Shown here: positions 61,242-64,000 of the stretch, in pieces
Layout of the letters: each line of letters opens with the position of its first letter
Position numbering within the stretch: position 1 is the stretch's first letter
Assembly (NCBI RefSeq): GCF_963576545.1
Contig: NW_026870456.1
Coordinates: forward strand, 434,001-498,000
Direction of reading: 5' to 3'
From: Limanda limanda
Taxonomy: Eukaryota > Chordata > Actinopteri > Pleuronectiformes > Pleuronectidae
Length of the DNA: 64,000 bases
The notes under the pieces: model-generated
Told to the model about the DNA's origin: nothing
Database searches by the model: none
What the model saw: the letters and a program-made list of their open reading frames with translations, nothing else
Translations under genes and position numbers: made by a program

Positions 61242-63654
61242 AAGTCTCTCCGACCTTCACAAAAAAAGTTATTCAAGAATATCTCCTCAGATTTGGGGGA
61301 ATTTCGTCGGTCGACCTCTTCCGAAGGTCGTACAAGCTCGGGGATGGTACCAATCGATCCGCAGGACCCAAATTAGTCCAGATGCAACCACTTTTCAAGT
61401 CTCTCCGACCTTCACAAAAAAAGTTATTCAAGAATATCTCTTTCTCCTATGTGCTTTCATCCCTAACCCTAACCCTAACCCTTCCGAAAGTCGGAGAAGC
61501 TCAAGGATAGTACCGATCGATGCGCGCAACCCCATTTAGTGGGGGTAGAGCCTACTTGCAAGTCTCTCCGACCTTCACAAAAAAAGTTATTCAAGAATAT
61601 CTCTTTCTCCTATGTGCTTTCATCCCTAACCCTAACCCTAACCCTTCCGAAAGTCGGAGAAGCTCAAGGATGGTACCGATCGATGCGCGCTACCCCATTT
61701 AGTGGGGGTAGAGCCTACTTGCAAGTCTCTCCGACCTTCACAAAAAAAGTTATTCAAGAATATCTCTTTCTCCTATGTGCTTTCATCCCTAACCCTAACC
61801 CTTCCGAAAGTCGGAGAAGCTCAAGGATGGTACCGATCGATGCGCGCTACCCCATTTAGTGGGGGTAGAGCCTACTTGCAAGTCTCTCCGACCTTCACAA
61901 AAAAAGTTATTCAAGAATATCTCCTCAGATTTGGGGGAATTTCGTCGGTCGACCTCTTCCGAAGGTCGTACAAGCTCGGGGATGGTACCAATCGATCCGC
62001 AGGACCCAAATTAGTCCAGATGCAACCACTTTCCAAGTCTCTCCGACCTTCACAAAAAAAGTTATTCAAGAATATCTCTTTCTCCTATGTGCTTTCATCC
62101 CTAACCCTAACCCTAACCCTAACCCTTCCGAAAGTCGGAGAAGCTCAAGGATGGTACCGATCGATGCGCGCAACCCCATTTAGTGGGGGTAGAGCCTACT
62201 TGCAAGTCTCTCCGACCTTCACAAAAAAAGTTATTCAAGAATATCTCTTTCTCCTATGTGCTTTCATCCCTAACCCTAACCCTAACCCTTCCGAAAGTCG
62301 GAGAAGCTCAAGGATGGTACCGATCGATGCGCGCTACCCCATTTAGTGGGGGTAGAGCCTACTTGCAAGTCTCTCCGACCTTCACAAAAAAAGTTATTCA
62401 AGAATATCTCTTTCTCCTATGTGCTTTCATCCCTAACCCTAACCCTAACCCTTCCGAAAGTCGGAGAAGCTCAAGGATGGTACCGATCGATGCGCGCTAC
62501 CCCATTTAGTGGGGGTAGAGCCTACTTGCAAGTCTCTCCGACCTTCACAAAAAAAGTTATTCAAGAATATCTCTTTCTCCTATGTGCTTTCATCCCTAAC
62601 CCTAACCCTAACCCTTCCGAAAGTCGGAGAAGCTCAAGGATGGTACCGATCGATGCGCGCTACCCCATTTAGTGGGGGTAGAGCCTACTTGCAAGTCTCT
62701 CCGACCTTCACAAAAAAAGTTATTCAAGAATATCTCCTCAGATTTGGGGGAATTTCGTCGGTCGACCTCTTCCGAAGGTCGTACAAGCTCGGGGATGGTA
62801 CCAATCGATCCGCAGGACCCAAATTAGTCCAGATGCAACCACTTTCCAAGTCTCTCCGACCTTCACAAAAAAAGTTATTCAAGAATATCTCTTTCTCCTA
62901 TGTGCTTTCATCCCTAACCCTAACCCTAACCCTTCCGAAAGTCGGAAAAGCTCAAGGATGGTACCGATCGATGCGCGCAACCCCATTTAGTGGGGGTAGA
63001 GCCTACTTGCAAGTCTCTCCGACCTTCACAAAAAAAGTTATTCAAGAATATCTCTTTCTCCTATGTGCTTTCATCCCTAACCCTAACCCTAACCCTTCCG
63101 AAAGTCGGAGAAGCTCAAGGATGGTACCGATCGATGCGCGCTACCCCATTTAGTGGGGGTAGAGCCTACTTGCAAGTCTCTCCGACCTTCACAAAAAAAG
63201 TTATTCAAGAATATCTCTTTCTCCTATGTGCTTTCATACCTAACCCTAACCCTAACCCTTCCGAAAGTCGGAGAAGCTCAAGGATGGTACCGATCGATGC
63301 GCGCTACCCCATTTAGTGGGGGTAGAGCCTACTTGCAAGTCTCTCCGACCTTCACAAAAAAAGTTATTCAAGAATATCTCCTCAGATTTGGGGGAATTTC
63401 GTCGGTCGACCTCTTCCGAAGGTCGTACAAGCTCGGGGATGGTACCAATCGATCCGCAGGACCCAAATTAGTCCAGATGCAACCACTTTCCAAGTCTCTC
63501 CGACCTTCACAAAAAAAGTTATTCAAGAATATCTCTTTCTCCTATGTGCTTTCATCCCTAACCCTAACCCTAACCCTTCCGAAAGTCGGAGAAGCTCAAG
63601 GATGGTACCGATCGATGCGCGCTACCCCATTTAGTGGGGGTAGAGCCTACTTGC
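58185..63654 (+). repeat. About 960-bp segment repeated at 4508-bp offset
   Basis: GTCGGAAAAGCTC (58436 and 62944), CAACCCC in the first A after B, and CATACCTAACC (58730 and 63237) recur at 4508 bp. The matched parts are about 58185-59146 and 62693-63654. A third CATACCTAACC at 63718 lies 481 bp after the second, suggesting a further local B-A-A duplication. Confidence 0.83.
62035..62203 (+). repeat. A monomer with one extra CCCTAA (169 bp)
   Basis: The tract at 62099-62127 has four CCCTAA hexamers followed by CCCTT. It is the only expansion among 296 A copies, against 17 contractions. Confidence 0.95.
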
Positions 63655-63972
63655 AAGTCTCTCCGACCTTCACAAAAAAAGTTATTCAAGAATATCTCTT
63701 TCTCCTATGTGCTTTCATACCTAACCCTAACCCTAACCCTTCCGAAAGTCGGAGAAGCTCAAGGATGGTACCGATCGATGCGCGCTACCCCATTTAGTGG
63801 GGGTAGAGCCTACTTGCAAGTCTCTCCGACCTTCACAAAAAAAGTTATTCAAGAATATCTCCTCAGATTTGGGGGAATTTCGTCGGTCGACCTCTTCCGA
63901 AGGTCGTACAAGCTCGGGGATGGTACCAATCGATCCGCAGGACCCAAATTAGTCCAGATGCAACCACTTTCC

Positions 63973-64000
63973 AAGTCTCTCCGACCTTCACAAAAAAAGT
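63973..64000 (+). repeat. Partial A or B monomer at the right edge
   Basis: The last 28 bases are the start of the shared core after the complete B at 63818-63972. The core is the same in A and B, so the type cannot be read directly. Since B never follows B elsewhere in the window, A is expected. Confidence 0.85.

Larger units (their letters stand above)
5815..61879 (+). repeat. Seventeen A monomers lacking one CCCTAA (157 bp)
   Basis: These copies have two hexamers plus CCCTT instead of three. They span 5815-5971, 10635-10791, 12569-12725, 14821-14977, 15459-15615, 15771-15927, 16246-16402, 28133-28289, 28290-28446, 36640-36796, 44680-44836, 49353-49509, 50472-50628, 51110-51266, 52392-52548, 53030-53186 and 61723-61879. 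With only three GGG runs on the minus strand they cannot form an intramolecular four-tract quadruplex from the tract alone. The coordinates of this entry are the outer limits; most A copies between them are normal. Confidence 0.93.
1..64000 (+). repeat. Two-monomer satellite array with embedded telomere motifs
   Basis: The complete window is head-to-tail satellite DNA built from a 163-bp monomer (A) and a 155-bp monomer (B), all in the same orientation. I assigned every boundary using the invariant start AAGTCTCTCCGACC. The totals are 296 complete A, 102 complete B, a 10-bp B tail at the left edge and a 28-bp A head at the right edge, and the lengths sum exactly to 64000. No unique sequence, transposon or inverted segment interrupts it. 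Copies of the same monomer differ by only a few substitutions, which indicates strong recent homogenisation. The array runs off both ends of the window, so its true size is unknown. A subtelomeric or other heterochromatic location is inferred from the CCCTAA tracts and the repeat organisation. Confidence 0.98.
56415..64000 (+). repeat. Array domain VII
   Basis: B monomers start at 56415, 57059, 57540, 58185, 58829, 59473, 60117, 60598, 61242, 61880, 62693, 63337 and 63818. B-to-B spacing is regular: runs of two to four A only. Markers are CATACCTAACC in the telomere tract (58730, 63237, 63718), CTAACACTTCC (57950, 61006) and GGTAAAGCC (58009, 61067). The domain holds the only long A (62035-62203) and the only A with a 1-bp insertion (57858-58021). 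Confidence 0.78.

Noticed and set aside
65..63797. Forward open frames of 60-320 codons along the whole array
   Set aside because: They are the same few peptides repeated in overlapping frames, start mostly at GTG or ATG inside the satellite, and end wherever the monomer order shifts the frame. No domain, codon pattern or conserved start supports translation.
1..64000. CRISPR array
   Set aside because: The repeats are contiguous 155-163 bp units without unique spacers, there are no cas genes, and telomere tracts indicate a eukaryote.
1..64000. rDNA spacer, tRNA or other RNA genes
   Set aside because: I saw no rRNA-like sequence, no tRNA cloverleaf or A/B boxes, and no other recognisable RNA gene in either monomer.
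1..64000. Assembly artefact made by repeating one read
   Set aside because: Copies carry different private substitutions, irregular A runs and several unrelated duplication offsets, as expected of a real array. Local collapse or expansion, above all at 11118-15462, cannot be excluded without reads.

Overview
The whole 64-kb window is one uninterrupted tandem satellite array with no supported gene. Two related monomers account for every base. Monomer A (163 bp, 296 complete copies) carries a built-in telomere-type tract of three CCCTAA hexamers plus a fourth CCC. Monomer B (155 bp, 102 complete copies) lacks that tract. The window opens with the last 10 bp of a B and closes with the first 28 bp of an A. 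The arithmetic closes exactly: 10 + 296 A + 102 B + 28 = 64000, after counting 17 A copies one hexamer short, one A one hexamer long, one A with a 1-bp insertion and one B with a 1-bp deletion.

Organism. Dense head-to-tail satellite DNA and TTAGGG-type telomere motifs indicate a eukaryotic nuclear chromosome, most likely subtelomeric, pericentromeric or another heterochromatic block. TTAGGG is shared by vertebrates, many invertebrates, many fungi and some protists, so I cannot name the species. All repeats face the same way, with the C-rich telomere strand on +. That is the orientation of a chromosome end lying to the left, but nothing in the window proves a terminus.

Monomer anatomy. A and B start with the same 44-bp core, which contains an A7 run. 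A then has a 43-bp segment holding the telomere tract, where B has an unrelated 35-bp segment. Both end in a colinear 76-bp half that is 53/76 (about 70%) identical between A and B. A also has a CTACCCCA/TGGGGGTAG hairpin, a cluster of overlapping palindromes, and an 11-bp inverted repeat bracketing the telomere tract.

Layout. B copies are never adjacent; each is separated by 1-6 A copies, most often 2 (42 of 101 internal runs) or 3 (29), and the window opens with a run of 8 A. Diagnostic variants split the array into seven provisional domains: I (1-9354), II (9355-17054), III (17055-27977), IV (27978-33590), V (33591-48227), VI (48228-56414) and VII (56415-64000). Inside and between domains there are kilobase-scale higher-order duplications with offsets of 481, 807, 1125, 1451, 1614, 1769, 2252, 2413, 3058, 3538, 3858, 4508, 9794 and 13644 bp. 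Every offset is a sum of monomer lengths, as expected from unequal exchange or in-register conversion.

Long open frames exist but are by-products of the repeat: A+B is 318 bp, a multiple of three. No tRNA, rRNA, transposon, CRISPR array or conventional promoter was seen. The most unusual feature is the satellite design itself: nearly every A monomer carries exactly one four-tract telomeric G-quadruplex unit on the minus strand, about 270 in 64 kb.
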